From: Mycolicibacterium canariasense
GTDB taxonomy: Bacteria > Actinomycetota > Actinomycetes > Mycobacteriales > Mycobacteriaceae
DNA length: 64,000 bases
NCBI RefSeq assembly: GCF_002101555.1
Contig: NZ_LQOL01000099.1
Coordinates: 62,001-126,000, forward strand
Direction: 5' to 3'
Shown here: positions 33,484-42,563 of the stretch, in pieces
Layout of the letters: every line of letters begins with the position of its first letter
Position numbering within the stretch: position 1 is the stretch's first letter
The notes under the pieces: model-generated
What the model was told of the DNA's origin: nothing
What the model saw: only the letters and a program-made list of their open reading frames with translations
The model's database searches: none
Made by a program: the position numbers and the translations under genes

Positions 33484-34959
33484 ATGACCGAAACCGGCAC
33501 CGCCCAGATCGGAGTCACCGGCCTCGCCGTGATGGGCTCCAATCTCGCCCGTAACTTCGCCAGGCACGGGTACACCGTGGCCCTGCACAACCGGTCCATC
33601 GCCAAGACCGATGCGCTGCTGGCCGAGCACGGTTCCGAGGGAAAGTTCGTGCGCAGCGAGACGATCGCGGAATTCCTTGACGCACTGGAGAAGCCACGCC
33701 GGGTGATCATCATGGTCAAGGCCGGTGACCCGACCGACGCCGTCATCAACGAGCTGGCCGACGCCATGGAGCCCGGCGACATCATCATCGACGGCGGCAA
33801 CGCGCTCTACACCGACACCATCCGACGGGAGAAGGCGATCCGCGAGCGCGGTCTGCACTTCGTCGGCGCCGGCATCTCCGGCGGCGAGGAGGGCGCGCTC
33901 AACGGTCCGTCGATCATGCCCGGCGGCCCGGCGGAGTCCTACGAGAGCCTCGGTCCGCTGCTCGAGGAGATCTCGGCACACGTCGACGGAGTGCCGTGCT
34001 GCACCCACGTCGGGCCCGACGGCGCCGGTCACTTCGTCAAGATGGTGCACAACGGTATCGAGTACTCCGACATGCAGCTCATCGGCGAGGCCTACCAACT
34101 GCTGCGTGACGGGCTGGGCAAGACCGCCCCGGAGATCGCCGACGTGTTCGCCGAATGGAACTCCGGCGACCTGGACAGCTTCCTGATCGAGATCACCGCC
34201 GAGGTGCTGCGCCAGACCGACGCCAAGACCGGCAAGCCGTTGGTCGACGTGATCGTGGACGAGGCCGAGCAGAAGGGCACCGGCCGCTGGACGGTGAAGT
34301 CAGCGCTCGATCTCGGCGTGCCGGTGACCGGTATCGCCGAGGCCGTCTTCGCCCGTGCGCTGTCCGGATCGGTGGCCCAGCGCAAGGCCGCGTTCCGGGG
34401 CGAGCGAAGCGACGGGAAAGGGCAGGGCCTCGCCTCCGGCACCCTCGGAGAGAAGCCCAGCGACGCAACACAATTCATCGACGACGTGGCCAAGGCGCTA
34501 TACGCCTCGAAGATCATCGCCTACGCCCAGGGGTTCAACCAGATCCAGGCCGGCAGCGCCGAGTACGACTGGGGCATCGCGCCGGGCGACATGGCCAGGA
34601 TCTGGCGCGGCGGCTGCATCATCCGGGCCAAGTTCCTCAACCGGATCACCGAGGCCTTCGACGAGAACCCGGACCTGCCGACGCTCATCGCCGCACCATA
34701 CTTCCGCGACGCGATCGAATCGGGCATCGACAGCTGGCGCCGTGTGGTGGTCACCGCCACCCAGCTGGGCATCCCGATCCCGGGGTTCTCCTCGGCGCTG
34801 TCCTACTACGACGCGCTGCGCACCGAACGGCTGCCCGCAGCCCTCACCCAGGGCCTGCGCGACTTCTTCGGGGCCCACACCTACGGTCGCACCGACGCCC
34901 CCGAGGGCACCAAGTTCCACACCTTGTGGAGCGGAGACCGCAGCGAAGTGCCGGCTTGA
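33484..34959 (+). CDS. gnd: 6-Phosphogluconate dehydrogenase (decarboxylating) with an in-frame repeat insertion
   Basis: Encodes 491 aa. NADP motif GLAVMGSNLARNFARHG (13-29), substrate/catalytic region GAGISGGEEGALNGPSIMPGG (128-148) and KMVHNGIEYSDMQ are intact. It converts 6-phosphogluconate to ribulose-5-phosphate with NADPH release. Residues about 305-313 (RGERSDGKG) come from a single copy of the dispersed repeat (34397-34416) in a surface loop before LASGTLGEKP; family members lack these about 7 residues. Strong GAAAGGCG precedes the start. Confidence 0.95.
   Translation: MTETGTAQIGVTGLAVMGSNLARNFARHGYTVALHNRSIAKTDALLAEHGSEGKFVRSETIAEFLDALEKPRRVIIMVKAGDPTDAVINELADAMEPGDIIIDGGNALYTDTIRREKAIRERGLHFVGAGISGGEEGALNGPSIMPGGPAESYESLGPLLEEISAHVDGVPCCTHVGPDGAGHFVKMVHNGIEYSDMQLIGEAYQLLRDGLGKTAPEIADVFAEWNSGDLDSFLIEITAEVLRQTDAKTGKPLVDVIVDEAEQKGTGRWTVKSALDLGVPVTGIAEAVFARALSGSVAQRKAAFRGERSDGKGQGLASGTLGEKPSDATQFIDDVAKALYASKIIAYAQGFNQIQAGSAEYDWGIAPGDMARIWRGGCIIRAKFLNRITEAFDENPDLPTLIAAPYFRDAIESGIDSWRRVVVTATQLGIPIPGFSSALSYYDALRTERLPAALTQGLRDFFGAHTYGRTDAPEGTKFHTLWSGDRSEVPA
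34397..34416. repeat. Dispersed repeat, single copy inside gnd
   Basis: GGGGCGAGCGAAGCGACGGG, identical in core to the arrays elsewhere in the window, inserted in frame in gnd. Confidence 0.9.
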
Positions 34960-34984
34960 CCGCACGGAAACCTAGACTGACGTT

Positions 34985-36421
34985 GTGAGGTTCCTTGACG
35001 GGCACACCCCGCCCTATGACTTGACCTACAACGACGTCTTCGTGGTGCCCGGCCGTTCGGAGGTGGCGTCCCGGTTCGACGTCGACCTGTCCACGGTGGA
35101 CGGCTCGGGCACCACCATCCCGGTGGTGGTCGCCAACATGACCGCGGTGGCCGGGCGCCGGATGGCCGAGACGGTGGCCCGCCGCGGCGGCATCGTGGTG
35201 CTGCCGCAGGACCTGCCGCTGTCGGCGGTCGCCGAGACCGTCGACTTCGTCAAGAGCCGTGACCTGGTTGCCGACACCCCGGTGACGCTGGCTCCCGACA
35301 GCGCGGTCTCCGATGCGCTGGCGTTGATCAACAAACGGGCGCACGGCGCGGCCGTGGTCACCTTCGAGGGCCGTCCCGTCGGGCTGATCACCGAGGCCGC
35401 CTGCGCCGGGGTGGACCGGTTCGCCAGGGTGCGCGACGTCGCGCTCACCGATTTCGTCACCGCCCCGGCCGGCACCGACCCGCGCAAGGTGTTCGACCTG
35501 CTCGAGCACGCGCCCGTCGGCGTGGCGGTCCTCACCGGCCCCGACGGCGAACTGGCCGGCGTGCTGACCCGCACCGGCAGCATCCGCGCCGGGCTCTACA
35601 CCCCCGCCGTCGACGCGCAGGGCCGGTTGCGCATCGCCGCCGCCGTCGGGATCAACGGCGACGTCGGGGCCAAGGCCCGCGGACTGGTCGAGACCGGCGC
35701 CGACCTGCTGGTCATCGACACCGCGCACGGGCACCAAGCCAAGATGCTCGACGCGATCGCCACGGTCGCGGCGCTGGAGCTGGGGGTGCCGCTCGCCGCG
35801 GGCAACGTGGTGTCCGCGGCGGGCACCCGGGATCTGATCGCCGCGGGGGCCACCATCGTCAAGGTGGGGGTCGGCCCCGGCGCCATGTGCACCACCCGGA
35901 TGATGACCGGCGTCGGCCGCCCACAGTTCTCTGCCGTGGTCGAATGTGCGGCTGCAGCAAAGGAACTCGGGGCGCACGTGTGGGCCGACGGCGGCGTGCG
36001 GCACCCCCGCGACGTGGCGCTCGCACTGGCCGCCGGAGCGTCGAACGTGATGATCGGATCCTGGTTCGCGGGCACTTACGAGTCGCCGGGTGACCTGCTG
36101 CGCGACCGCGACGGCCTGCCCTACAAGGAGAGCTACGGTATGGCCTCCAAGCGCGCGGTCGCGGCCCGCACCGCCGCCGACAGCGCCTTCGACCGGGCCC
36201 GCAAAGCGCTCTTCGAAGAGGGCATCTCGACGTCACGGATGGCGCTCGACCCGGCACGCGGAGGTGTCGAGGACCTGCTGGACCACATCACCTCGGGAGT
36301 GCGCAGCACCTGCACGTACGTGGGTGCGGTCAGCCTGCCCGAGCTGCACGAGAAGGTGATCCTCGGGGTCCAGTCGGCCGCCGGGTTCGCCGAGGGGCAC
36401 CCGCTGCCCAGCGGTTGGTGA
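34985..36421 (+). CDS. guaB1: GuaB1 family IMP dehydrogenase-related protein (GMP reductase-like)
   Basis: Encodes 478 aa from GTG 34985. The barrel begins YDLTYNDVFVVPG; CBS domains follow (about 95-210, ALINKRAHGAAVVTFEGRPVGLITE); the active-site loop VGVGPGAMCTTRMMTGVGRPQ carries the catalytic Cys. In mycobacteria GuaB1 acts as a GMP reductase rather than IMP dehydrogenase and serves purine salvage. It follows gnd after 25 bases. Confidence 0.93.
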   Translation: MRFLDGHTPPYDLTYNDVFVVPGRSEVASRFDVDLSTVDGSGTTIPVVVANMTAVAGRRMAETVARRGGIVVLPQDLPLSAVAETVDFVKSRDLVADTPVTLAPDSAVSDALALINKRAHGAAVVTFEGRPVGLITEAACAGVDRFARVRDVALTDFVTAPAGTDPRKVFDLLEHAPVGVAVLTGPDGELAGVLTRTGSIRAGLYTPAVDAQGRLRIAAAVGINGDVGAKARGLVETGADLLVIDTAHGHQAKMLDAIATVAALELGVPLAAGNVVSAAGTRDLIAAGATIVKVGVGPGAMCTTRMMTGVGRPQFSAVVECAAAAKELGAHVWADGGVRHPRDVALALAAGASNVMIGSWFAGTYESPGDLLRDRDGLPYKESYGMASKRAVAARTAADSAFDRARKALFEEGISTSRMALDPARGGVEDLLDHITSGVRSTCTYVGAVSLPELHEKVILGVQSAAGFAEGHPLPSGW

Positions 36422-36505
36422 GGCCACCGGCCCGGCGGCGCAAGCTACCATTGAGGCTTCCCGGCGTCCTGCACCGTGCAACGCCGATCTAGCGAAAGGG
36501 ATCCC

Positions 36506-36649
36506 GTGCCACAGGCACCCGTGGAAAACCACGGTGAGTCCGGCGACGCCGACCCCTCCACTAGTCGGCCGGGCTGGCGGCCCGGCATCCGTGTGGTGAG
36601 TGCGCGATTGAGCCCCGCAGCTGATCGAGCGAAGCGACGGCGAACGTGA
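36506..36649 (+). CDS. Possible small protein (47 aa) coupled to CBS membrane-protein gene
   Basis: GTG 36506 follows GAAAGGGATCCC, and the stop TGA (36647-36649) overlaps the next start as GTGA. The peptide begins VPQAPVENHGESGD and ends DRAKRRRT; the last basic residues come from a degenerate copy of the dispersed repeat. No family recognised and no signal or membrane segment. It may be a real leader or coupling peptide, or only a translated leader. Confidence 0.4.
   Translation: MPQAPVENHGESGDADPSTSRPGWRPGIRVVSARLSPAADRAKRRRT
36626..36640. repeat. Degenerate copy of dispersed repeat
   Basis: CGAGCGAAGCGACGG matches the core of the repeat but lacks the outer G runs. It ends 5 bases before the start of the CBS protein gene. 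Confidence 0.7.
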
Positions 36650-38004
36650 CGACCCTGCTGTCCCTGCTGGCGTTCATGGCGCTGACCGCGGGCACCGCCT
36701 TGTTCGTGGCGGCCGAGTTCTCCCTGACCGCGTTGGAGCGCAGCACCGTCGAGGCCAATGCCCGTACCGGCGGCAAGCGCGACGAGTTCATCCGCAAGGC
36801 GCACCGCACCCTGTCCTTCCAGCTCTCCGGTGCCCAGCTCGGCATCTCGATCACCACCCTGGCCACCGGTTACCTGGCCGAACCGGTGGTGGCCCGGCTG
36901 CTGCACGCCCCGCTGGCCGCGATCCGCGTCCCGGCGACCATGATCGACGGCATCGCGCTGGTGCTGGCCCTGCTGATCGCCACGTCGGTCTCGATGATCT
37001 TCGGCGAACTGGTCCCCAAGAACCTGGCCGTCGCCAAACCGCTGCCCACCGCCCGGTTCGCCGCGGCCCCGCAGTGGTACTTCGCCAAGCTGCTCACCCC
37101 GGTCATCAACGCGACCAACGGCACCGCCAACTGGATCCTGCGCCGGCTCGGCATCGAACCGGCCGAGGAGCTGCGCTCGGCGCGCTCCCCGCAGGAACTG
37201 GTCTCGCTGGTGCGTAATTCCGCGCGCAGCGGGTCGCTGGACCAAGCCACCGCGGTGCTGGTCGACCGGTCCCTGCAATTCGGTGAACGCTCGGCCGAGG
37301 AGCTGATGACCCCGCGATCGCTGATCGAGACGCTGGAGGCCGACGACACGGTGGCCGATCTCATCGACGCGGCGATGCGCAGCGGGCACTCCCGCTTCCC
37401 GATCGTCGAGGGTGACCTCGACGAGACCATCGGCATGGTGCACGTCAAGCAGGTGTTCGAGGTACCGCCCGCCGAACGATCCCGGACCCGGCTGGCCACG
37501 CTGGCGTTGCCGGTCCCGACCGTGCCGTCGACCCTGGACGGTGATTCCGTGATGACGCAGATCCGCGCCAACGGCCTGCAGACCGCGATGGTCGTCGACG
37601 AGTACGGCGGCACCGCGGGCATGGTCACCGTGGAGGACCTCATCGAGGAGATCGTCGGCGACGTCCGCGACGAACACGACGACGCCACCCCCGATGTGGT
37701 GCATGTCCGCACCGGCTGGCAGGTCTCCGGGCTGCTGCGTATCGACGAGGTCGACTCCGAGACGCCGTTCCGCGCTCCCGAGGGCGATTACGAAACCATC
37801 GGCGGCCTGGTGCTGCAGGAGCTCGGCCACATTCCCGAGGTCGGCGAGACGGTGGAGCTGCGCGCCTTCGACCCCGACAGCGTCGACGACCCGGTGCGCT
37901 GGCAGGCCACCGTGCTGCGGATGGACGGCCGGCGCATCGACCTGCTGGAGCTGACCGAGCTGGGCCACCACGACGGTGCCGACCGGGAGCGCCACGATGG
38001 GTGA
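36646..38004 (+). CDS. CBS-domain membrane protein, CorC/HlyC-like (Rv1842c-like)
   Basis: Encodes 452 aa. A DUF21 membrane region (AAEFSLTALERSTVE; FGELVPKNLAVAKP) precedes two CBS domains (MTPRSLIETLEADDTVADL; FPIVEGDLDETIGMVHVKQV) and a CorC-HlyC transporter-associated domain ending WQATVLRMDGRRIDLLEL. The family is linked to magnesium or cobalt transport and metal tolerance. It is translationally coupled at the 3' end to a paralogue (8-base overlap), and preceded by repeat-derived sequence in place of a clear ribosome site. Confidence 0.9.
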   Translation: MTTLLSLLAFMALTAGTALFVAAEFSLTALERSTVEANARTGGKRDEFIRKAHRTLSFQLSGAQLGISITTLATGYLAEPVVARLLHAPLAAIRVPATMIDGIALVLALLIATSVSMIFGELVPKNLAVAKPLPTARFAAAPQWYFAKLLTPVINATNGTANWILRRLGIEPAEELRSARSPQELVSLVRNSARSGSLDQATAVLVDRSLQFGERSAEELMTPRSLIETLEADDTVADLIDAAMRSGHSRFPIVEGDLDETIGMVHVKQVFEVPPAERSRTRLATLALPVPTVPSTLDGDSVMTQIRANGLQTAMVVDEYGGTAGMVTVEDLIEEIVGDVRDEHDDATPDVVHVRTGWQVSGLLRIDEVDSETPFRAPEGDYETIGGLVLQELGHIPEVGETVELRAFDPDSVDDPVRWQATVLRMDGRRIDLLELTELGHHDGADRERHDG

Positions 38005-39046
38005 TCTGCTGGCCGTCGCGCTCACCGTGCTGCTGCTGGGCGCCAACGCGTTCTTCGTCGGCGCCGAGTTCGCGCTCATCTCGGCGCGCCGTGACCGCCT
38101 GGAGGCGCTCGCCGAACAGGGCAAGAAGCGCGCCGTCACGGTGATGCACGCGGCGGAGAACCTGTCGCTGATGCTGGCCGGCGCCCAGCTGGGCATCACG
38201 ATCTGCTCGATCCTGCTGGGCCGGGTCGGCGAGCCCGCCGTCGCGCACCTGCTGGAGAAACCGTTCGCGCTGGTCGGCGTCGACGACGCGGTGCTGCACA
38301 CCGTCTCGTTCGTGGTGGCGCTGGCGGTGGTGGTGACCCTGCACGTGCTGCTCGGCGAGATGGTGCCCAAGAACATCGCGATCGCCGGGCCGGAGACCGC
38401 GGCCATGCTGTTGGTGCCGCCGTACCTGGCCTATATCCGGCTGGCCAAACCGTTCATCGCGTTCTACAACTGGGCGGCCAACACCACCCTGCGCATGCTG
38501 CGGGTGGAGCCCAAGGACGAGCTCGACGTCGCGGTGTCGACCGTCGAGCTCTCGGAGATGATCGCCGAATCCCGTTCCGAGGGCCTGCTCGACCACGAGG
38601 AGCACACCCGGCTTACCCGGGCGCTGCAGATCCGGGACCGCTTCGTGGCCGATATCGCCATCCCGCTCAGCCGGATCCACGCGATACCGGTGGCCCGGCC
38701 CGGCGCCGGACCCACCGTCGGCGCCGTGCAGAGCGCACTGGCCGAGACGGGTTACTCGCGCTTCCCGGTCACCGATCCCGACGGTGCGATGCTCGGCTAC
38801 CTGCACATCAAGGACGTGCTGGCCCTGGTCGACGATCCGGATGCGGTGCTCGACGCCACCATGGTGCGCCCGCTGATCAAGGTGCCCGCCGCGCTGCCGG
38901 TGCCCGACGCGCTGTCCCGGATGCGCCGCAACAACAGCCATTTGGCCCTGGTCACCAGCGACGACAAGATCACCGCGATGGTGGCGCTGGAAGACCTGGT
39001 CGAGGACCTCGTCGGTACCGTGCGCGACGGAACCCACCGTGTCTGA
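37997..39046 (+). CDS. CBS-domain membrane protein, CorC/HlyC-like (Rv1841c-like)
   Basis: Encodes 349 aa; ATG 37997 overlaps the previous stop by 8 bases. The same layout as its neighbour: DUF21 (FVGAEFALISARRDR; LLGEMVPKNIAIAGP), then two CBS domains ending VALEDLVEDLVGTVRDG. The C-terminal CorC domain is missing, so it is about 100 aa shorter. The pair probably forms a hetero-oligomeric ion transporter or sensor. Confidence 0.9.
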   Translation: MGDLLAVALTVLLLGANAFFVGAEFALISARRDRLEALAEQGKKRAVTVMHAAENLSLMLAGAQLGITICSILLGRVGEPAVAHLLEKPFALVGVDDAVLHTVSFVVALAVVVTLHVLLGEMVPKNIAIAGPETAAMLLVPPYLAYIRLAKPFIAFYNWAANTTLRMLRVEPKDELDVAVSTVELSEMIAESRSEGLLDHEEHTRLTRALQIRDRFVADIAIPLSRIHAIPVARPGAGPTVGAVQSALAETGYSRFPVTDPDGAMLGYLHIKDVLALVDDPDAVLDATMVRPLIKVPAALPVPDALSRMRRNNSHLALVTSDDKITAMVALEDLVEDLVGTVRDGTHRV

Positions 39047-39917
39047 CGGTGTCGTGCTGTCCGAAGCGCAGTGGTCCGAACGGGAGCGCAGGCACACCGA
39101 ACGGGCCGAGCAGGTACTGCGCCCGCACCGCGTCCGGGCGCAAGCCGGCCAACCACATCCGGTGTGGGACTTCCTGTTCACCTACTACAGCTTCAAGCCG
39201 CGCCAGTTGGCCCAGTGGCACCCCGGGTTCGGGACCGCGCTCGAGGGCCCGGCGGCCGAGAAGTTCCTGCGGCGCACCGGATACGGCCGCCATGGGTCGA
39301 CCGTCACGGTCGACCCCGACCATCTGCTGTCGCGGCTGGACACGGTGCGTTTCATCGCCGAGCTGCTGTCTGCCACCGCCGCCCGCCCCGCCCGGCTGAA
39401 CTGCTTCGGCATGCACGAGTGGGCCATGGTGTACCGGGCCCGCGAGATACGCCACCGCGGTGTGCCGCTGCGTCTGGGCCCGGCCGGCACCGATGCGGTG
39501 CTGGAGTCGATGCCGTTGCGCTGCAGCCACTTCGACGCCTACCGGTTCTTCACCGACGCCGCCGTCGGACGTAATGCCGAGCCGTTGAGCCGGGACGCCC
39601 AGGTGCGCCACGAGCAGCCCGGCTGTGTGCACGCCAACATGGATCTGTACAAGTGGTGCTACAAGTTGGGCCCGCTGGTGGCCTCCGAACTGCTCATGGA
39701 TTGTCTCGACCTGGCGCTGACCGCCCGACTGCTGGACATGCGGGCCAGCCCGTACGACCTGAGTGAGTTCGGCATCGCGCCCATCGAGGTGGAAACCGCG
39801 GCCGGGCGGACCACCTATGTGCGGCAACAGCAGGAGGTGGCGCGGCGCGCAAGTGAGCTCAGGTCGGCGCTGCACGAGCACTGCCGCCACCTCCTGGCCG
39901 CGAAGGCGGTTCGGTGA
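39039..39917 (+). CDS. Actinobacterial protein often annotated 3-methyladenine DNA glycosylase
   Basis: Encodes 292 aa from GTG 39039, overlapping the CBS gene by 8 bases. It has conserved HPVWDFLFTYYSF, WAMVYR and HSH-like CSHFDAYRFFTDAA blocks, but no helix-hairpin-helix glycosylase motif that I can see. Mycobacterial homologues carry the 3-methyladenine glycosylase label, which the sequence does not support by itself. A late stretch VHANMDLYKWCYKLGPLVASELLMD is probably the core. Function should be treated as unknown. Confidence 0.65.
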   Translation: MSDGVVLSEAQWSERERRHTERAEQVLRPHRVRAQAGQPHPVWDFLFTYYSFKPRQLAQWHPGFGTALEGPAAEKFLRRTGYGRHGSTVTVDPDHLLSRLDTVRFIAELLSATAARPARLNCFGMHEWAMVYRAREIRHRGVPLRLGPAGTDAVLESMPLRCSHFDAYRFFTDAAVGRNAEPLSRDAQVRHEQPGCVHANMDLYKWCYKLGPLVASELLMDCLDLALTARLLDMRASPYDLSEFGIAPIEVETAAGRTTYVRQQQEVARRASELRSALHEHCRHLLAAKAVR

Positions 39918-41098
39918 GACGCACACTCGCGGCGGCGGCCGTGCTGGCCTCGGTGGCCGGGCTGCTGGGTGGCTGCGCCGACCGGCCCGCGCCCACCCCG
40001 GCGCCGACCTTCGGCCCCGCGCTGCCCGGCGATTTCGGCGGCTCCGGGCCGGGCACACTGGTGTCGGCCAACGCGCTGGACGACCTCGATCCCGACCTGG
40101 CGGGCAAGACGTCGGTCGCCGCCCGTGTCGTCTACCTGTCGACGTCGGGCATCAGCGACACCCAGGTGAAGGTCAGCGGCACCGTGTTCGTCCCCAAGGG
40201 CGCCCCACCGCCGGGCGGCTGGCTGCTGGTCGTGCTGGGACACCCCAACACCGGCAGCGAAACACCTTGCGCGCCTTCGCTATCCCCCACCCTGCGCGGG
40301 TTGGCGCCGACGGTCGAGACCTTCCTGGACGCCGGGTACGTCGTCGCCGTCCCCGACTACCAGGGCCTAGGCCTCGACGATGCCCCGCACCCGTTCCTGG
40401 ATTCCACCACCGCCGGCTACAACGTGCTGGACGCGGTGCGTGCCACCGGAAAACTGGTGCCCGGGCTCGCCGGCCGGTGGGCCGGCTACGGCACCGGGCA
40501 GGGCGGCCAGGCGGTGTGGGCGGCCAACGAACTGGCGGCCGACTACGGCGGTACGACACAGCTGGCCGGTGTGGTGGCGGCCGCGCCCACCGCCGCCGTC
40601 GAGGGGCTGGCCGACGCCGCGGCCGCCGGCACGCTGACCGACGAGCAGATGCTCACCCTGCACCAGTACCTGTCCGCGCTGGCCAACGAATACACCGATT
40701 TCCGGATCGACGATTACCGGCACGGCGTGGTCAAGGCCAACTGGGACGCGCTGAGCGGCTGCATCGGCGGATCCTCCGCCCAGCGCACCACGGTGCTCGC
40801 CGAGATGACGCCCGCGGACCTGCGGCCGTCGACCCCGGAAGCGACCGACACGCTGCGCGGCTACCTGAAGAAGACCGCCTTGCCGCAAGGCCCCACCGCG
40901 GCGCCGATGCTGGTGACCGCCGACCGGCCGGGCGGCCTGATACCTCAGGTGTGGACCGATCGCGCACTGTCGCGAGCGTGTGGCCTCGGCGACACTGTGG
41001 CGTTCGGCACACAGGCCGAAGGCGACCCGGACGGGGCCGTTGGCTGGATCACCGACCGATTCAATTCGATTGCCGCCCAGAACGATTGCCCGCGGTAA
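39914..41098 (+). CDS. Lipoprotein of the secretory lipase (LIP) family with catalytic Ser replaced by Gly
   Basis: Encodes 394 aa. A lipobox LLGGC (Cys21) marks a lipoprotein. The LIP-family fold is clear: GHPNTGSE, AVPDYQGLGLDDAPHPFLDSTTAGYNVLDAVRA. The nucleophile elbow, normally GYSQGG, reads GTGQGG (residues 193-198), so the Ser is Gly195 (codon GGG at 40496-40498). It is therefore probably inactive as a lipase and may bind lipid or serve structurally. Coupled to the previous gene by GTGA. Confidence 0.82.
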   Translation: MRRTLAAAAVLASVAGLLGGCADRPAPTPAPTFGPALPGDFGGSGPGTLVSANALDDLDPDLAGKTSVAARVVYLSTSGISDTQVKVSGTVFVPKGAPPPGGWLLVVLGHPNTGSETPCAPSLSPTLRGLAPTVETFLDAGYVVAVPDYQGLGLDDAPHPFLDSTTAGYNVLDAVRATGKLVPGLAGRWAGYGTGQGGQAVWAANELAADYGGTTQLAGVVAAAPTAAVEGLADAAAAGTLTDEQMLTLHQYLSALANEYTDFRIDDYRHGVVKANWDALSGCIGGSSAQRTTVLAEMTPADLRPSTPEATDTLRGYLKKTALPQGPTAAPMLVTADRPGGLIPQVWTDRALSRACGLGDTVAFGTQAEGDPDGAVGWITDRFNSIAAQNDCPR

Positions 41099-41134
41099 AC
41101 CGGAGCCGCGCGGAGCTCAGGCTATGTTGGGAAC

Positions 41135-42502
41135 GTGACCGGGTGGGCGTTGACGCATGGCTGGCTGCCGATCGCCATCCAGGCGATCACGGTGGCGGTC
41201 ATCATCGTCGTGCTGTGCCGGGCCTCGGGCAGGTTCTGGCTGCGCTGGGTCCCGCTGGGGCTGGCCTGTGGCGCTCTACTGGCCGGACTGGCGTACTGGT
41301 ACGTCGAATTCCAGGCCCTCGCCGACGAACCGGCGAGTCCGGCGCTGTGGCTGTGGATCGCCGCCACCGGGCTGACGGCGGTGCTGGCGATCGCCGGCTG
41401 GCGCGCCTCGGGCTGGGGCCGGCGCGGCGCCGCCCTGGCCGCCGTCCCGCTGAGCGTGCTTTGTGTGGCGATCACCGTCAACGCCTGGACCGAGTACCTG
41501 CCGACGGTGGGCGCGGTGTCCGATCGGGTCACCGACGCCCGGTTGGCCAATCAGGTCGACGAGGCCACGGTGCGTGACATGGTGCGCCGCGGCGAACGGC
41601 CGGCGCACGGCGTCGTGGTGTCGGTCACCATCCCCAGCGACGCGCCGGGTGCGTCCGGCTTCCGGCATCGCGACGAACTCGTCTACCTGCCGCCGGCATG
41701 GTTCGCCAGCGACCCACCCCCGCCGCTACCGGCGGTGGTGATGGCCGGTGGCGAGTTCGGCACCCCGCGGGACTGGCCCACCACCGGCAACGCCCGGGTG
41801 ACCGCCGACGCGTTCGCCGCGGCACACGGCGGTAACGCCCCCATCCTGGTGTTCATCGACACCAGCGGCGATTTCACCAACGACACCGAATGCGTCAACG
41901 GTCCGCGCGGTAACGCGGCCGATCACATCACCAAGGATGTCGTGCCGTATGTCACCTCTCGGTTCGGTGCCAGCCCGCGACCCGCGCAATGGGGTTTCGC
42001 CGGCTGGTCGGCCGGTGGCACCTGTGCGCTCACCATGACGTTGATGCACCCTGAGTTGTTCACCACATTCCTCGACATCGACGGGCAGATCGGGCCCAAC
42101 GCGGGCTCCAAGAACCAGACCGTCGCGCGGCTGTTCGGCGGCGACCTGGACGCCTATCTGGCCTTCGATCCGCAGACCGTGATGGCCACGCACGGCCGCT
42201 ACGACGGCATCGCCGCCTGGTTCGCGGTATCTGGACCGGGCGGGCCGACCTACCGCGCCCCAACCGACACGCCACCGGCAGCGGTCGACCCGGACTCGCT
42301 GGACCCCGAACACGGTGCGGTGGCGCAGCACCTGTGCGCGATGGCCAGCGGTTACGGCATCGAGTGCGCTGTCGTCCCGGACAACGGCGACCACGGATTC
42401 GCCACCGCGGCGCGGGTATTCACCGAGGCATTGCCCTGGCTGGCCGGACGGTTGGGGACACCGCAAGTGCCGGCCGTCCCGCTTCCCGGCGCGGCACCGT
42501 GA
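41135..42502 (+). CDS. Membrane-anchored esterase (esterase D / mycolyltransferase-like fold)
   Basis: Encodes 455 aa from GTG 41135. Four membrane helices fill residues 1-120 and the rest is an extracytoplasmic alpha/beta hydrolase: GFAGWSAGGTCALTMTL holds the nucleophile Ser, LFTTFLDIDGQIGPNAG and DNGDHGFATAARVF supply the late loop and His. It resembles the esterase D/PF00756 class that includes antigen 85, but substrate is unknown. It lies between the pseudo-lipase and glcB. Confidence 0.8.
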   Translation: MTGWALTHGWLPIAIQAITVAVIIVVLCRASGRFWLRWVPLGLACGALLAGLAYWYVEFQALADEPASPALWLWIAATGLTAVLAIAGWRASGWGRRGAALAAVPLSVLCVAITVNAWTEYLPTVGAVSDRVTDARLANQVDEATVRDMVRRGERPAHGVVVSVTIPSDAPGASGFRHRDELVYLPPAWFASDPPPPLPAVVMAGGEFGTPRDWPTTGNARVTADAFAAAHGGNAPILVFIDTSGDFTNDTECVNGPRGNAADHITKDVVPYVTSRFGASPRPAQWGFAGWSAGGTCALTMTLMHPELFTTFLDIDGQIGPNAGSKNQTVARLFGGDLDAYLAFDPQTVMATHGRYDGIAAWFAVSGPGGPTYRAPTDTPPAAVDPDSLDPEHGAVAQHLCAMASGYGIECAVVPDNGDHGFATAARVFTEALPWLAGRLGTPQVPAVPLPGAAP

Positions 42503-42563
42503 CACCACCGATCTGAGTGCAGTTACCCACGGGTAAACTCGGTCGACGTTCAAGGGAGGAAAT

